A stretch of DNA of 64,000 nucleotides from Haloglomus salinum (GCF_024298825.1 NZ_CP101153.1:2604001-2668000), one strand, 5' to 3'; positions 52,693 to 61,536 are shown, counted from the stretch's first letter. Notes: generated by a model not told the origin, from the letters alone. Numbers and translations are program-made.

Positions 52693-53550
52693 ATGGACCT
52701 CCCGTCCCGGTCGGAACTGTCCTTCCGACATTACCTCGCGGGGACGACCGCACTCACGGGGATTCTGATGCTGCTGGGCGTGTACACGGCAGCAGCGGGT
52801 GCCGGACTGACGTGTGCCCAGCGGTGGCCACTGTGTGACGGTGCGGTGTTCGGCCTGTTCCCGGCCGACTGGATGAGCTTCATCGAGTGGTTCCACCGGC
52901 TCGTCGCGATGGTGACGGGGTTCGTCATCCTCGGGGCCACCGGCCACGCGTGGCGGGCGGGGCTCTCGCGCCGCGTGCGTGGCGCACTGACCGTCGCGAC
53001 GGTCCTGCTGCCCGCACAGATCGTCCTGGGTGCCCTGACCGTCACGGAGTACGAGTGGGTCATCCTGACGGCGCACTTCTCGACGGCGACGGTCATCTAC
53101 GCCGGTGTGGCGCTGGCGACCGGGTGGACGTTCGCCGGGTCCGTCACGGCCGGGGCGGCCCGCCGGGCGACGCTGGCCGCGGCCGCGCTCCTGCCGGCTT
53201 TCCTCGTCCTCTCGCCCCGGCTCGTGTTCGTCTACGGGGCGACCGCACAGGTCGCGCTGTACGCCGTCGGGCTGGCGGCACTGGCAGCACTCTGCTGGGC
53301 TGCCGTCTGGAGCCGCGAGGCGGGGAGTGAACCGCGCATGACGCTGGCGACCAGCCTCGCAGCGGTCGTGCTCGGTGGGCTTCTGGTGCTGGGTCGGCAG
53401 GTGTTCGGCGCGAGTGCGCAACTGGTGATGACGGGCGGAACACTGCTGGCGTTCTACCTGTCCTTCGCCGCTGCCCACACCCGCCCGCCGGCCACCGGCC
53501 GCTCGCGTGAGCTGTCGGGAGCCGAGCGCGGCAGCCGGGGCGACGACTGA
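52693..53550 (+). CDS. ctaA: Heme A synthase-like protein (COX15/CtaA)
   Basis: 285 residues, about eight transmembrane helices. Converts heme O to heme A for cytochrome oxidase. Seen: GLTCAQRWPLCDG (conserved Cys pair loop), MSFIEWFHRLVAMVTGFVIL (His ligand), VLLPAQIVLGALTVTEYEWVILTAHFSTATVI (second His). The family N-terminal half is recognisable and the C-terminal half is more diverged, with few His residues, as in other archaeal versions. No ctaB is adjacent. Start ATG at 52693. Confidence 0.85.
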   Translation: MDLPSRSELSFRHYLAGTTALTGILMLLGVYTAAAGAGLTCAQRWPLCDGAVFGLFPADWMSFIEWFHRLVAMVTGFVILGATGHAWRAGLSRRVRGALTVATVLLPAQIVLGALTVTEYEWVILTAHFSTATVIYAGVALATGWTFAGSVTAGAARRATLAAAALLPAFLVLSPRLVFVYGATAQVALYAVGLAALAALCWAAVWSREAGSEPRMTLATSLAAVVLGGLLVLGRQVFGASAQLVMTGGTLLAFYLSFAAAHTRPPATGRSRELSGAERGSRGDD

Positions 53551-53620
53551 GTCACCGGCGTGTTGGGCGAGGGCCCGGACTGGCCGTAGTCTTATCCGCC
53601 CGCCGGTCGTGGCCACGGCC

Positions 53621-53899
53621 ATGGCAGACCTCCTGTCCGACGATGAGATCGACGCGCAGCTCCCCGACGGCTGGAGCCACGAGAGCGACCGGATCGAGCG
53701 GACCTACGAGTTCGACTCCTACCTCGAGGGTGTCGGCTTCGCCTCGGGCGCGGGCGGACTCGCCGAGGAGGCGTTCCACCATCCGACGCTGACCGTCGAG
53801 TGGCGCGAGGTGACCGTCGAGTTGACCAGCCACGAGGAGGGGGGCGTCACGACGAAGGACATCGACCTCGCCGAGCGGCTGAACGAACTCGCCGACTGA
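53621..53899 (+). CDS. Pterin-4a-carbinolamine dehydratase-like protein
   Basis: 92 residues. Fold pattern LLSDDEIDAQLPDGWSHESDRIERTYEFDSYLEGVGFASGAGGLAEEAFHHPTLTVEWREVTVELTSHEEGGVTTKDIDLAERLNEL: the family signature of HHP around FHHPTLTVEW and the final TxxDxxLA. Role in tetrahydropterin recycling or as a cofactor protein is inferred. Start ATG at 53621. Confidence 0.9.
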   Translation: MADLLSDDEIDAQLPDGWSHESDRIERTYEFDSYLEGVGFASGAGGLAEEAFHHPTLTVEWREVTVELTSHEEGGVTTKDIDLAERLNELAD

Positions 53900-53900
53900 G

Positions 53901-54302
53901 ATGGCCGACGAGCGGCGAGGAGGTCCGGGCGTCGGGGACGCGGCGTACGTCTTCCGTGTCACGTTCCGACTGGAGCCGGAAGAGGGCGTGACCGTCGCCC
54001 CCGAGACGTTCGAGACGACGCTAGAGCGACGGGCCGACCCGCCGGGTGAGGCGGGCTGGCTGTTCTTCCGCGACAACTGCTGGCGGGGTGAGGCGAACGA
54101 CGAGGCGCACCTGTGCGACCTGGCGAGCGAGGCACTCGGGGTCGAGGTGGTCTCGGTCGCCTTCCGCGAACTCCGGACCGACGAGGCGTATCTGTCGGCG
54201 CTGCGCGAGGCCATCGCGGCGGACCTCTCGCTCTTCCGTACCGACGATGTCGACGAGGTCCTGCACAAGTACCTCGGGTCCTCCATCCACGTCCGGGAGT
54301 AG
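53901..54302 (+). CDS. LWR-salt protein
   Basis: 133 residues of the haloarchaeal LWR-salt family: AAYVFRVTFRLEPEEGVTVAPETFETTLERRADPPGEAGWLFFRDNCWRGEANDEAHLCDLASEALGVEVVSVAFRELRTDEAYLSALREAIAADLSLFRTDDVDEVLHKYLGSSIHVRE pattern in short: the usual LWR tripeptide is CWR here (FFRDNCWRGE). Function unknown. It starts 1 bp after the pterin gene stop, so the two are cotranscribed. Confidence 0.85.
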   Translation: MADERRGGPGVGDAAYVFRVTFRLEPEEGVTVAPETFETTLERRADPPGEAGWLFFRDNCWRGEANDEAHLCDLASEALGVEVVSVAFRELRTDEAYLSALREAIAADLSLFRTDDVDEVLHKYLGSSIHVRE

Positions 54303-54406
54303 GGTGCTCGCGGCCGAACACGCCGAACGCGCCGACCGTGGCCGTCCCTGCCGGCCGATGCGTGGTCAGCAGATACTTGTCCATCGGCCGGCTACACTGT
54401 GTCCGG

Positions 54407-55078
54407 ATGAGTCACGCCGCGGACTACGACGTCTGGCTGTTCGACCTCGACGGGACGCTGGTGGATGTCGAGCCGTCGTACATCCACGAGACACTCGGCG
54501 AGGTCGGCGACCGGCTCGGCCACGAGTTCGGTCCCACCGAGGCCGAGGCCATCTGGCACGGGTTCGGCGCGGGCGCGAACGACGTGCTGGCCGAGCGTGG
54601 CGTCGATGTCGAGGCGTTCTGGGAGACGTTCCACGAGGTCGAGGACCCTATCGCCCGCGCCGAGGCCGCGTTCTGCTACGACGACGCCGAGTGGGTCGGT
54701 GCGCTCGACGAGCCGGTCGGGCTGGTGACCCACTGCCAGTCCTATCTCACCGAGCCCGTGCTGGACCGGCTGGACCTGCGCGACTGGTTCGACACGGTCG
54801 TCTGCTGTGACGCGGAGACGGGCTGGAAACCCGACGCCCGACCGGTCGAGCTGGCACTCGCCGACCTCGGCGTCGGACGGGACCCCTCCGGGCCGCTGGT
54901 CGGCGACAACCCCTCGGACGTGGGGGCGGCGTGGAACGCCGGGCTGGAGGGAGTCCACGTCGAGCGCCACGGCCACGAGCGGCGCGGCTGCTGTGTGCTG
55001 GGAGACCGGCGGCTCCGGAGCCTCGACGCACTCGCCCCCGGGACGGGCCGGGTACCCGACGCTACTTCCGGTGGGTGA
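54407..55078 (+). CDS. HAD-superfamily hydrolase
   Basis: 223 residues. Motif I DLDGTLVDVEPSY (nucleophile Asp about 12), motif II in VGLVTHCQSYLT, motif III with Lys in GWKPDARPVELALADLGVG, motif IV VGDNPSDVGAAWNAG. Cap domain of class I with an HAD-phosphoglycolate-like layout (EVGDRLGHEFGPTEAEAIWHGFG). Ends ERRGCCVLGDRRLRSLDALA. Start ATG 54407; upstream frame is not real. Its end overlaps the opposite gene by 17 bp. Confidence 0.9.
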   Translation: MSHAADYDVWLFDLDGTLVDVEPSYIHETLGEVGDRLGHEFGPTEAEAIWHGFGAGANDVLAERGVDVEAFWETFHEVEDPIARAEAAFCYDDAEWVGALDEPVGLVTHCQSYLTEPVLDRLDLRDWFDTVVCCDAETGWKPDARPVELALADLGVGRDPSGPLVGDNPSDVGAAWNAGLEGVHVERHGHERRGCCVLGDRRLRSLDALAPGTGRVPDATSGG

Positions 55079-55283
55079 ACAGGACCGGACTCCCCTCGTG
55101 GACCGTCGCGCAGATGTCCATCTGCCGGGAGAGGTTGAGGCGGGTGAACTCCTTCGAGACGATGAGGTCGTCGAACGGCTCGTCACAGGACGGGCACGCC
55201 AGCCCGACCGTGTTCTGGTAGATATCGACGGCGCCGGTCTCGCGGGGCGTACACGAGGAGACGATTTCGTCGAACTCGTCCAT
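55062..55283 (-). CDS. Small zinc-ribbon-like haloarchaeal protein (DUF7385-type)
   Basis: 73 residues. Cysteines: SSCTPRETGAVDIYQNTVGLACPSCDEPFDDLIV, with CPSC. Then SKEFTRLNLSRQMDICATVHEGSPVLFTHRK. Matches a short haloarchaeal family, DUF7385 by memory. Function unknown. Confidence 0.7.
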   Translation of the reverse strand: MDEFDEIVSSCTPRETGAVDIYQNTVGLACPSCDEPFDDLIVSKEFTRLNLSRQMDICATVHEGSPVLFTHRK

Positions 55284-55335
55284 ACCGACGGCTACGGCGC
55301 CGACTGCTTAAATTCGACCCATCCAGTCCCGCGGG

Positions 55336-55463
55336 TCACGCCCACGCTGACCCTCCCGACTCGTCCGAAGCCACGAACCCTGCCAGGACGGCGCCGATGC
55401 CGGCGCCGAGCGCGAGTGTGATGAGGTGGTTCCGAGAGGCACGAAGCGGTCTACGGCATCCAT
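55336..55463 (-). pseudogene. Possible frameshifted small membrane protein
   Basis: From ATG 55463 the frame reads MDAVDRF and then loses sense. One base different (a -1 or +2 shift near the 7th codon), the frame continues RASRNHLITLALGAGIGAVL and AGFVASDESGGSAWA, ending in TGA at 55336. That second part has one plausible helix and a real stop, and the frame is open upstream but has no start codon. So a broken gene, or a base error in the sequence. Confidence 0.35.
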
Positions 55464-55493
55464 GCCCCGTCTCCCCGCGGGAGTAGTCGAAGC

Positions 55494-55754
55494 TTAGTCG
55501 TCCAGGGCCGCCTCCATCGCGGCACCGATGGTCGCCTCGCCGGCGATGACACGCTCACCAGCGTCGGTCGTCGTGTATATCACCTCCTTGCTCACCGGCT
55601 CGAGGAGCCCCTGTTCGACCAGGCGTTCCACCCGTCGCTCCGCGTATCGGACGTGGATCCCCAGCCGGTTGGCCACGATAGGGACGTACTCGGGTGGGTT
55701 GTCCCCGAAGAACTCGAGGATGCGTTCGTCCGCCGGGTGGCTCTGCGGGGGCAT
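55494..55754 (-). CDS. Winged-helix regulator (PhiH1-repressor-like)
   Basis: 86 residues: DERILEFFGDNPPEYVPIVANRLGIHVRYAERRVERLVEQGLLEPVSKEVIYTTTDAGERVIAGEATI. A winged helix as in haloarchaeal phiH1-repressor-like proteins, with recognition helix VRYAERRVERLVEQG. No effector domain. Target unknown. Confidence 0.8.
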   Translation of the reverse strand: MPPQSHPADERILEFFGDNPPEYVPIVANRLGIHVRYAERRVERLVEQGLLEPVSKEVIYTTTDAGERVIAGEATIGAAMEAALDD

Positions 55755-55842
55755 AGCGCCGGTATATGGGTCGTGCTACCACTTAACAGTGTCGGGGGCG
55801 TGAGTCGGGATACCGAGTCTACCAGGAGATGACCCGTGTATC

Positions 55843-56658
55843 TCAGCAGAGATCCGCCGTCAGGTACGCACGGTTGCTCCCACTGACGTGGACGCCGACG
55901 CCGAGGAGTTCAGCGTTCTCGAACGTCAACTTACGCCGGTCGGAGTTCTCTGTGAACCACTTCTCGACTGCGTCGACGGCGACGTCTCGGTCGTTGCGGT
56001 TGACCTGTCCGCCGTATTCTCCCCCTGCAGACACCTTCTCAAGCGTTTCGAGTTGCTTCCCCTCACGAATCCTGGTCTCGTCATCGTTGAACACTTTGCA
56101 CCGGTCGTACATCCCGTTCCGACGGTAGCGGTCCGCGGTCGTGTACCCCCCTGCAGCGTGGGAGACGTAGCCCTGTTCGCTCATCCGGCGGCTGTGGTTC
56201 CCGGCCATCCTGGTCAGCACCTCGTCGGAGCGGAGCTTCTCCAGCCCGCGCTCGACGCGCCGGTCGTTGATCTCCTCGACGACCAGCAGCTGGATCTTCG
56301 TCTCGTTGAACGAGTCGGGGCGGATCGGGCCCGGTGTCGCCGTCGCGTCCGGCTCGGATGTCGCGGTCGGCGGCGGCGTTCCGGTCGATGTCGGCGGTGG
56401 TGTCGTGCCGGCGCTCCCCGGCTTCTCGGTCGCGGTTCCACCCCCATCGTCACTGTTACCGCCAGCGTCACCCGTATCTGTGGCCGCCGTGGCGGTGGCG
56501 GTCAGCGTGGGCGTCGGGGCTGCGCTGCCGTCCTCGCCGTCGCCGCCACTCTCGAGCAACGGCCCGCCGCCATCGAGATACACACCGATGGCGGCGCCCG
56601 CGCTCGTCGCTGTGACGACGATTCCCCCAAGCAGGAGCAGCGCGATCTTGTTCGCCAT
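55843..56658 (-). CDS. Membrane-anchored CAP/SCP-domain protein
   Basis: 271 residues. N-terminal helix KIALLLLGGIVVTATSAGAAIGVYL, a Thr/Pro/Gly-rich linker (residues about 45-115), and a CAP domain: IQLLVVEEINDRRVERGLEKLRSDEVLTRMAGNHSRRMSEQGYVSHAAGG, then DVAVDAVEKWFTENSDRRKLTFENAELLGVGVHVSGSNRAYLTADLC. The His of MSEQGYVSH and Glu are the CAP cavity residues. Surface exposed. Role unknown, in bacteria sometimes linked to spores or cell wall. Confidence 0.88.
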   Translation of the reverse strand: MANKIALLLLGGIVVTATSAGAAIGVYLDGGGPLLESGGDGEDGSAAPTPTLTATATAATDTGDAGGNSDDGGGTATEKPGSAGTTPPPTSTGTPPPTATSEPDATATPGPIRPDSFNETKIQLLVVEEINDRRVERGLEKLRSDEVLTRMAGNHSRRMSEQGYVSHAAGGYTTADRYRRNGMYDRCKVFNDDETRIREGKQLETLEKVSAGGEYGGQVNRNDRDVAVDAVEKWFTENSDRRKLTFENAELLGVGVHVSGSNRAYLTADLC

Positions 56659-56746
56659 GTCGTTGGTTCCCGCTAGCCCCCCGAGTTGATAACGCTGTCC
56701 CGGGGGCGTCGAAAGCCGTTAACGCCCCCCGCTCGAAGGGAATCAC

Positions 56747-57022
56747 GTGACGGCACCCGACCCGGACGACCCGCTCGGCGTACTGGACGACGAGGCCCCC
56801 GGGGACGAGTCCCGCCGCCGACTGGTCCGCCTGGCGACGGGGTTCCTCTTCCTCGTGCTGGCGGTCCTCTGGTTCCGGGGCCCGCTGGCCGACCTGTGGC
56901 CGCAGCTCTGGCCGCCCGGCGGGGCACGGTGGGCGACGCTCGTGCTCGTGGTCGGGCTGTCGCTCTTCCTGCCGATGATGGTCGGAGCCGCCCTCGCCGA
57001 CGTACTCTACCGGCGCCGATAG
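56747..57022 (+). CDS. Small two-helix membrane protein
   Basis: 91 residues starting with GTG. Helices LATGFLFLVLAVLWF and WATLVLVVGLSLFLPMMVGAALADVL, between them a Pro/Trp loop. No recognised family. Its end is 1 bp from the end of the convergent btuD. Confidence 0.6.
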   Translation: MTAPDPDDPLGVLDDEAPGDESRRRLVRLATGFLFLVLAVLWFRGPLADLWPQLWPPGGARWATLVLVVGLSLFLPMMVGAALADVLYRRR

Positions 57023-57023
57023 G

Positions 57024-57953
57024 CTAGTCGTCGTCCGCTTCCAGCGGCGTTCGCGACGGTTCGACCGCGTTCGTGGCGGCGTCTGTCAGCGCCGTCACGG
57101 TCGGTGTTCCGGTCGCGGCGTTCTCCGTGACGACCGTCTCGATGCCGTAGGCCGCCCGCAGCTGCTCGGCGTCGAGCACCGCGTCCGGCGGACCGACCGC
57201 CTGGATACTGCCGTCGGCGAGTAACGCGACGCGGTCGCAGAACCGGGCGGCGAGGTCGAGGTCGTGGATGGCGGCGACGGCGGTTCGCTCGGCTGGTGTG
57301 TCGGCTGTGGCATCCCGGTTCGTCGAGCCGTCGGCGGGTGCGTGGACGAGGTCGCTCACGAGCCCGAGGACACGGACCTGATGGTTGATGTCGAGACTGG
57401 CGGTCGGTTCGTCGAGCAGGAGCAGCGGCGCGGCCTGCGCAAGCGCCCGCGCGAGAACGACCCGCTGGCGCTCGCCGCCGCTCAGTGACCCGACCGAGCG
57501 GTCGGCGAACGTCGCCGTGTCGGTCCGGTCGAGCGCGCGCTGGACGACCGCCCGGTCGCTCTCACCCCTTTGCGAGAACCGCGAGCGGTGGGCTGTCCGG
57601 CCCATCGCCACGAGGTCGCGGACAGGGAAGTCGAAGCCGACGCTCGTCTCCTGGGGGACGGTCGCGACCCGGCGCGCGCGTTCGCGCACCGACAGGCTCG
57701 TGGCGTCCGTTCCGGCGATGCGAACCGTCCCCGAGTCGGGCGTGACGAGCCCGTTGACGGTCCGCAGGAGCGAGGTCTTGCCGGCGCCGTTCGGGCCGAC
57801 GAGTGCGAGGAACTCCCCGCGCCGGACCGAGAGCGAGACCCCGTCGAGGACGGTCCGGTCGCCGTACCGGACGCTCACGTCCTCCAGTTCGAGTGCGGGT
57901 GCATCCTCACTGCCGGCCACGTCGCCTTCCGTGTCGGGTCGATTCTCGCTCAC
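57024..57953 (-). CDS. btuD: ABC transporter ATPase for cobalamin/heme/iron chelate
   Basis: 309 residues. Walker [10 protein letters not shown] (about residue 54), Q-loop at PQETSVGF, signature [17 protein letters not shown], Walker [13 protein letters not shown] and H-loop AAIHDLD. Pairs with the FecCD permease upstream (4-bp overlap). C-terminal 60 residues are typical of haloarchaeal BtuD. Substrate could be vitamin B12, heme or siderophore. Confidence 0.92.
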   Translation of the reverse strand: MSENRPDTEGDVAGSEDAPALELEDVSVRYGDRTVLDGVSLSVRRGEFLALVGPNGAGKTSLLRTVNGLVTPDSGTVRIAGTDATSLSVRERARRVATVPQETSVGFDFPVRDLVAMGRTAHRSRFSQRGESDRAVVQRALDRTDTATFADRSVGSLSGGERQRVVLARALAQAAPLLLLDEPTASLDINHQVRVLGLVSDLVHAPADGSTNRDATADTPAERTAVAAIHDLDLAARFCDRVALLADGSIQAVGPPDAVLDAEQLRAAYGIETVVTENAATGTPTVTALTDAATNAVEPSRTPLEADDD

Positions 57954-59011
57954 AGCGAATGCACCTCGCGGTTGCGCAGCAGGTAGAGGAAGAACGGGGC
58001 GCCGAGCGCCGCGGTGACGATGCCGACCGGTACCTCCGCGGGTCCGGCGCGGGCGAGCGTGTCGGTGGCGACGAGGAAGCCCGCGCCGGCGAGCGCCGAG
58101 GTGGGGAGGAGGATGCGGTGGTCCGGGCCGACGAGGAGGCGCATCACGTGCGGGACGACGAGGCCGACGAAGCCGATGACGCCGGCTACGGCGACCGCGG
58201 CAGCCGTCAGGATGCTCGCGACGGCCAGCAGCACCCGCTTCGTGCGCTCGACCTCGACGCCCATCGTGTGCGCGTCGTCCTCGCCGACGAGCAGGACGTT
58301 CAGGTCGCGGGCGTACGCGAGCGTGACGAGGAACCCGAGCACGGCGACGGGCCAGATGGCGCCGACCTTCCCCCAGTTGGCCGCGTGGAGGTGGCCCATC
58401 AGCCAGTAGACGGCCCGCTCGAGCGAGTCACCGGCGAACAGCAGCGTGTAGGAGACGACCGCGCCGAGGAACGTCTGGACCGCGACCCCCGCCAGCAGCA
58501 GCGTCGCGACCGGCGTCCGGCCGCCCTCGCGGGCGATGAGGTAGACGGTGAAGCCCGCGAGCAGCGCCATCCCGAACGCCATCGCCTGCAGGTCCGGCAG
58601 CAGTGGGATGGCCGGCTGGAAGACGATGGCAGCGACGGCACCGACGGCGGCGCCCGTCGACACGCCGATGATGGAGGGGTCGGCCATCGGGTTGCGGAAG
58701 AACCCCTGCATCACGGTCCCGGCGGTGGCCAGTGCGAAGCCCACGGCCGCGCCCAGCGCGATACGCGGCAGCCGCAGTTTCGTCACGATGACCGCGTGCG
58801 ACTGCTCGACCGGGAAGGTGAACGGGTGGACCCACTGCACCAGCCCGGCGCCGACGGCCAGCGTGGGGAGCGCGACGTCGTTGAGGATGGCCTTCGCCAC
58901 CGCCAGCGGCGGGATGGCGACGGGGCCGATGGTGGCGCTGTAGACGGTCACGAGCGCCAGCGCAGCCGCTAGCCCCGCCGACCACGCGACCGTGCGCTGC
59001 CGCTCGTACAT
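57950..59011 (-). CDS. btuC: ABC transporter permease (FecCD/BtuC family)
   Basis: 353 residues, ten transmembrane helices. Family stretches: [65 protein letters not shown], and [74 protein letters not shown]. Start [10 protein letters not shown] at 59011. Shared divergent promoter with the binding protein. Confidence 0.93.
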   Translation of the reverse strand: MYERQRTVAWSAGLAAALALVTVYSATIGPVAIPPLAVAKAILNDVALPTLAVGAGLVQWVHPFTFPVEQSHAVIVTKLRLPRIALGAAVGFALATAGTVMQGFFRNPMADPSIIGVSTGAAVGAVAAIVFQPAIPLLPDLQAMAFGMALLAGFTVYLIAREGGRTPVATLLLAGVAVQTFLGAVVSYTLLFAGDSLERAVYWLMGHLHAANWGKVGAIWPVAVLGFLVTLAYARDLNVLLVGEDDAHTMGVEVERTKRVLLAVASILTAAAVAVAGVIGFVGLVVPHVMRLLVGPDHRILLPTSALAGAGFLVATDTLARAGPAEVPVGIVTAALGAPFFLYLLRNREVHSL

Positions 59012-59039
59012 CTCGTGCGCAAACGAGATTGGGATAGGT

Positions 59040-59047
59040 AAGTACTT
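59040..59047. promoter_or_regulatory. Shared palindromic TATA-like box AAGTACTT
   Basis: The 61-bp spacer between btuC and the binding protein has one palindromic AT box AAGTACTT. Its centre is about 30 bp from the plus ATG (59073) and 33 bp from the minus ATG (59011), so one box could drive leaderless transcription both ways. Confidence 0.5.
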
Positions 59048-59072
59048 GTTGCATAGTCGACTCCGGCCGTGC

Positions 59073-60248
59073 ATGCGCAGACTCACGACGCTGGCTGTGG
59101 CCGTGTTGCTGCTGACCGTCGCGCCCGGCGGGGCGCTGGCGGCGTCGGCCACTGGCCCGGAAGGGGCGCACGCATCGGTATCGAGCAGCGTGGGGACGGC
59201 CACCCAGCAGGACTGTTCGTTCCCCGTCTCGCGGGTCGACGCGACCGGGACGAACGTCACCGTCTCCGAGGACCCCGAGCGGGTGGTCGTGCTGGCCCCC
59301 AGCGCCGCACAGACGATGTGGGAGCTGAACGAGGACTCCAGCGTGGTCGGCCTGCCGACGGGGCCCACGACCGCGTACCTGGAGGGTTCGCAGAACCGGA
59401 CCGACGTGACCAATCAGGACGGCACTGTCAACCAGGAGCGGGTGGTCGGCCTGCAGCCGGACCTCGTGCTCGCGCCGAACATCGTCCCGAACGGGACGGT
59501 CTCGCAGCTCCGGAGCGCCGGCCTTACCGTCTACAAGGTCGATTTCGGCAAGTCGCTCGCGTCCATCACGACGAAGGTGTCGCTGTTCGGCCGCTTCACG
59601 GGCGCCTGTGACCGCGCGGCGACCGTCAACAGCGATTTCAATGCCTCGCTGGAGGATATCCGCGCGAACGCACCCGAGCAGCCCCCCCGCGTGGCCTACT
59701 TCTTCTACAACTTCACCACCGGTGAGGGGACGTTCATCCACGAGGCCATCGAGACGGCCGGCGGCGACAACATCGCCGCCAACGCCGGTGTGTCGGGGTA
59801 CAAGCCGCTGAACGACGAGATCGTCGCGGACCGGAACCCGCAGTGGGTCGTCCGGCCGGCCGGCTCGTCGCTGCCCTCGGGCCCGCCGTGGAACGGCACG
59901 GACGCCTACGTCCTCGGGCAGACGCTGACCGTGGACAACAACCTCATCAGCCAGCCGGGGCCGCGCGTGGTCCAGCCGATGCAGAACATGTCCGAGGCGT
60001 TCCAGAACACGGAGACGCTGGAGACGGACACCGGGTCCGCGACCGAAACCCCGACTGCGGTGCAGGACGACCCCGGTGAGACGCCCTCGGGCGACGCGGA
60101 GAACGTGACGATGCAGAACGCGGGCGGTGATGGGGAGCAGACGCCCGACGCCGAGACGAACTCCGGCGGTCAGCCCGGCTTCGGCGCCGTAACCGCGCTC
60201 GCCGCGGCCCTCATCGGGCTGCTGGCGCTCGCGCGGCGGACCGAGTAA
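59073..60248 (+). CDS. btuF: ABC substrate-binding protein with PGF-CTERM anchor
   Basis: 391 residues. Signal [23 protein letters not shown]. Periplasmic-binding fold of the helical-backbone type: [90 protein letters not shown]. The C-terminus ends [24 protein letters not shown], i.e. PGF-CTERM, so it is anchored by archaeosortase rather than by a lipobox. Probably binds cobalamin or a metal chelate for BtuCD. Confidence 0.9.
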   Translation: MRRLTTLAVAVLLLTVAPGGALAASATGPEGAHASVSSSVGTATQQDCSFPVSRVDATGTNVTVSEDPERVVVLAPSAAQTMWELNEDSSVVGLPTGPTTAYLEGSQNRTDVTNQDGTVNQERVVGLQPDLVLAPNIVPNGTVSQLRSAGLTVYKVDFGKSLASITTKVSLFGRFTGACDRAATVNSDFNASLEDIRANAPEQPPRVAYFFYNFTTGEGTFIHEAIETAGGDNIAANAGVSGYKPLNDEIVADRNPQWVVRPAGSSLPSGPPWNGTDAYVLGQTLTVDNNLISQPGPRVVQPMQNMSEAFQNTETLETDTGSATETPTAVQDDPGETPSGDAENVTMQNAGGDGEQTPDAETNSGGQPGFGAVTALAAALIGLLALARRTE

Positions 60249-60310
60249 CGACTGCCCGGATTCGCGTTTTCGTCCCCTTTCCGGCCCATTCTCCGCAAGC
60301 GCGCTCCCCC
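60249..60310. other. Spacer after btuF
   Basis: Short GC-rich spacer leading to the copy B element. The full gap to the regulator is 407 bp: this part, the element (60311-60459), and an AT-rich promoter region (60460-60655). Confidence 0.5.
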
Positions 60311-60459
60311 GTCAGTCGACCGGGCGCGCGCTGGCGGCTGTGCCGCAGGCCAGCCGCTTCTATACGTGCGAGGGCTGAAGCGCGCAGCGGAGAGCGGAGC
60401 GACCGCAGCGAGCACTGCAAGCGGTTGGGGATGCGTGAGGTCCTCACAACCCGACTGAC
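60311..60459 (+). repeat. GTCAGTCG-bounded element, copy B (foldable)
   Basis: 149 bp. Ends are perfect 8-bp inverted repeats GTCAGTCG/CGACTGAC. The 5' block CCGGGCGCGCGCTGGCGGC and the 3' block GGTTGGGGATGCGTGAGG match copy A at 43033-43228. A hairpin GTGAGG-TC-CTCAC lies near the 3' end inside GGTT/AACC; in copy A the same position gives CGTGAG/CTCACG inside GGT/ACC. A second stem CGGC-TGT-GCCG sits in the 5' half. Structured RNA candidate. Confidence 0.7.
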
Positions 60460-60562
60460 GAGCGAGGCGCGCGAGTCCAGAACGTGAGGGCTTCGTAGCT
60501 GTTCATGATGCCTGATGCAAATATCGGAACGGTGAGTGAATTCGGGAACTTATGTCTTGGAT

Positions 60563-60597
60563 AAGTATAAAATAGAACTGATATAATATTTATACTT
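60563..60597 (+). promoter_or_regulatory. 35-bp AT-rich inverted repeat before the XRE regulator
   Basis: AAGTATAAA (60563-60571) and TTTATACTT (60589-60597) with a 17-bp spacer. The repeat includes TATA-like boxes and is 59-93 bp before the ATG, so it may be an operator of the regulator on its own promoter. Confidence 0.5.
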
Positions 60598-60655
60598 GTC
60601 TCATAGCGACCGACCCGTTCAAAGCCCTCCGCCCGGAACTCCCGCCAACAAGCCG

Positions 60656-61372
60656 ATGCCCGACCACGATACCGACGCGCGCCGCCGCCTCGCCGAGCGG
60701 ATGGCCGGCGAGATAACACTCAGCGACGACCCCGGCGCGACGATGCGCAAGTGGCGGACCGAGTTCGACGTGAGCGGCACCGAACTCGCCGACGAACTCG
60801 GCGTCTCGCCCTCTGTGGTCTCGGACTACGAGGGCGGGCGCCGGGACTCGCCGGGCATCGGCATCGTCCGGCGGGTCGTGGAGGCGCTCCTCGCTATCGA
60901 CGAGGCACGCGGTGGCGGTCGCGTCCGCCAGCACGCCCGGGTCGTCGAGGCGGGCTTCGACCGCGACATCGTCCACGACCTGCGCGAGTATCCCGCACGG
61001 GTCCCTATCTCGCGGGTGTACGAGGCCGTCGGCGCGACGGAACTCGCGCCCGGCGACGACACGACCGTCGCGGGTCACACCGTCATCAACTCCATCCAGG
61101 CCATCACGCGGCTCTCCAGCGAGGAGTTCTACCGGCTGTACGGGCAGTCGACCAACCGCGTCCTCGTGTTCACGGAGGTCACGCGCGGGGAGTCGCCGCT
61201 CGTCGCGTTGCGCGTGGTGACGCCGACGCCATCTGCGGTGGTCCTGCACGGCATCACGCCCGAGGAGTGCTGGGAGCATGCGCCGAAGCTCGCGCGCGCG
61301 GACGGGTTCTCGCTGGCCGTCGCGGACGGCCCGCTGGAGGACCTGCTGGGCGGGCTGCGTGAGGTGGCGTAG
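60656..61372 (+). CDS. XRE-type transcription regulator
   Basis: 238 residues, a conserved archaeal regulator. HTH residues about 38-75: MRKWRTEFDVSGTELADELGVSPSVVSDYEGGRRDSPGIGIVRRVVEALL. The C-terminal domain (about 110-238) has EFYRLYGQSTNRVLVFTEVTRGESPLVALRVVTPTPSAVVLHGITPEECWEHAPKLARADGFSLAV, similar to COG1709 members. Start ATG at 60656. Confidence 0.85.
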   Translation: MPDHDTDARRRLAERMAGEITLSDDPGATMRKWRTEFDVSGTELADELGVSPSVVSDYEGGRRDSPGIGIVRRVVEALLAIDEARGGGRVRQHARVVEAGFDRDIVHDLREYPARVPISRVYEAVGATELAPGDDTTVAGHTVINSIQAITRLSSEEFYRLYGQSTNRVLVFTEVTRGESPLVALRVVTPTPSAVVLHGITPEECWEHAPKLARADGFSLAVADGPLEDLLGGLREVA

Positions 61373-61536
61373 AAGGTACCGCGGATTCAGCATTTTCGAG
61401 GTGGAGCCTCCGGCCTCAAGGAGCGACCAAAGGGAGCAAGTAGGTCGGGGAGGAAACCGACATGGTACGACGCAACCGACGTACTTCGCCCGGCTGACTC
61501 CCGAACGTATAGATGCCGTCGGACCCTCTCTGAAGT

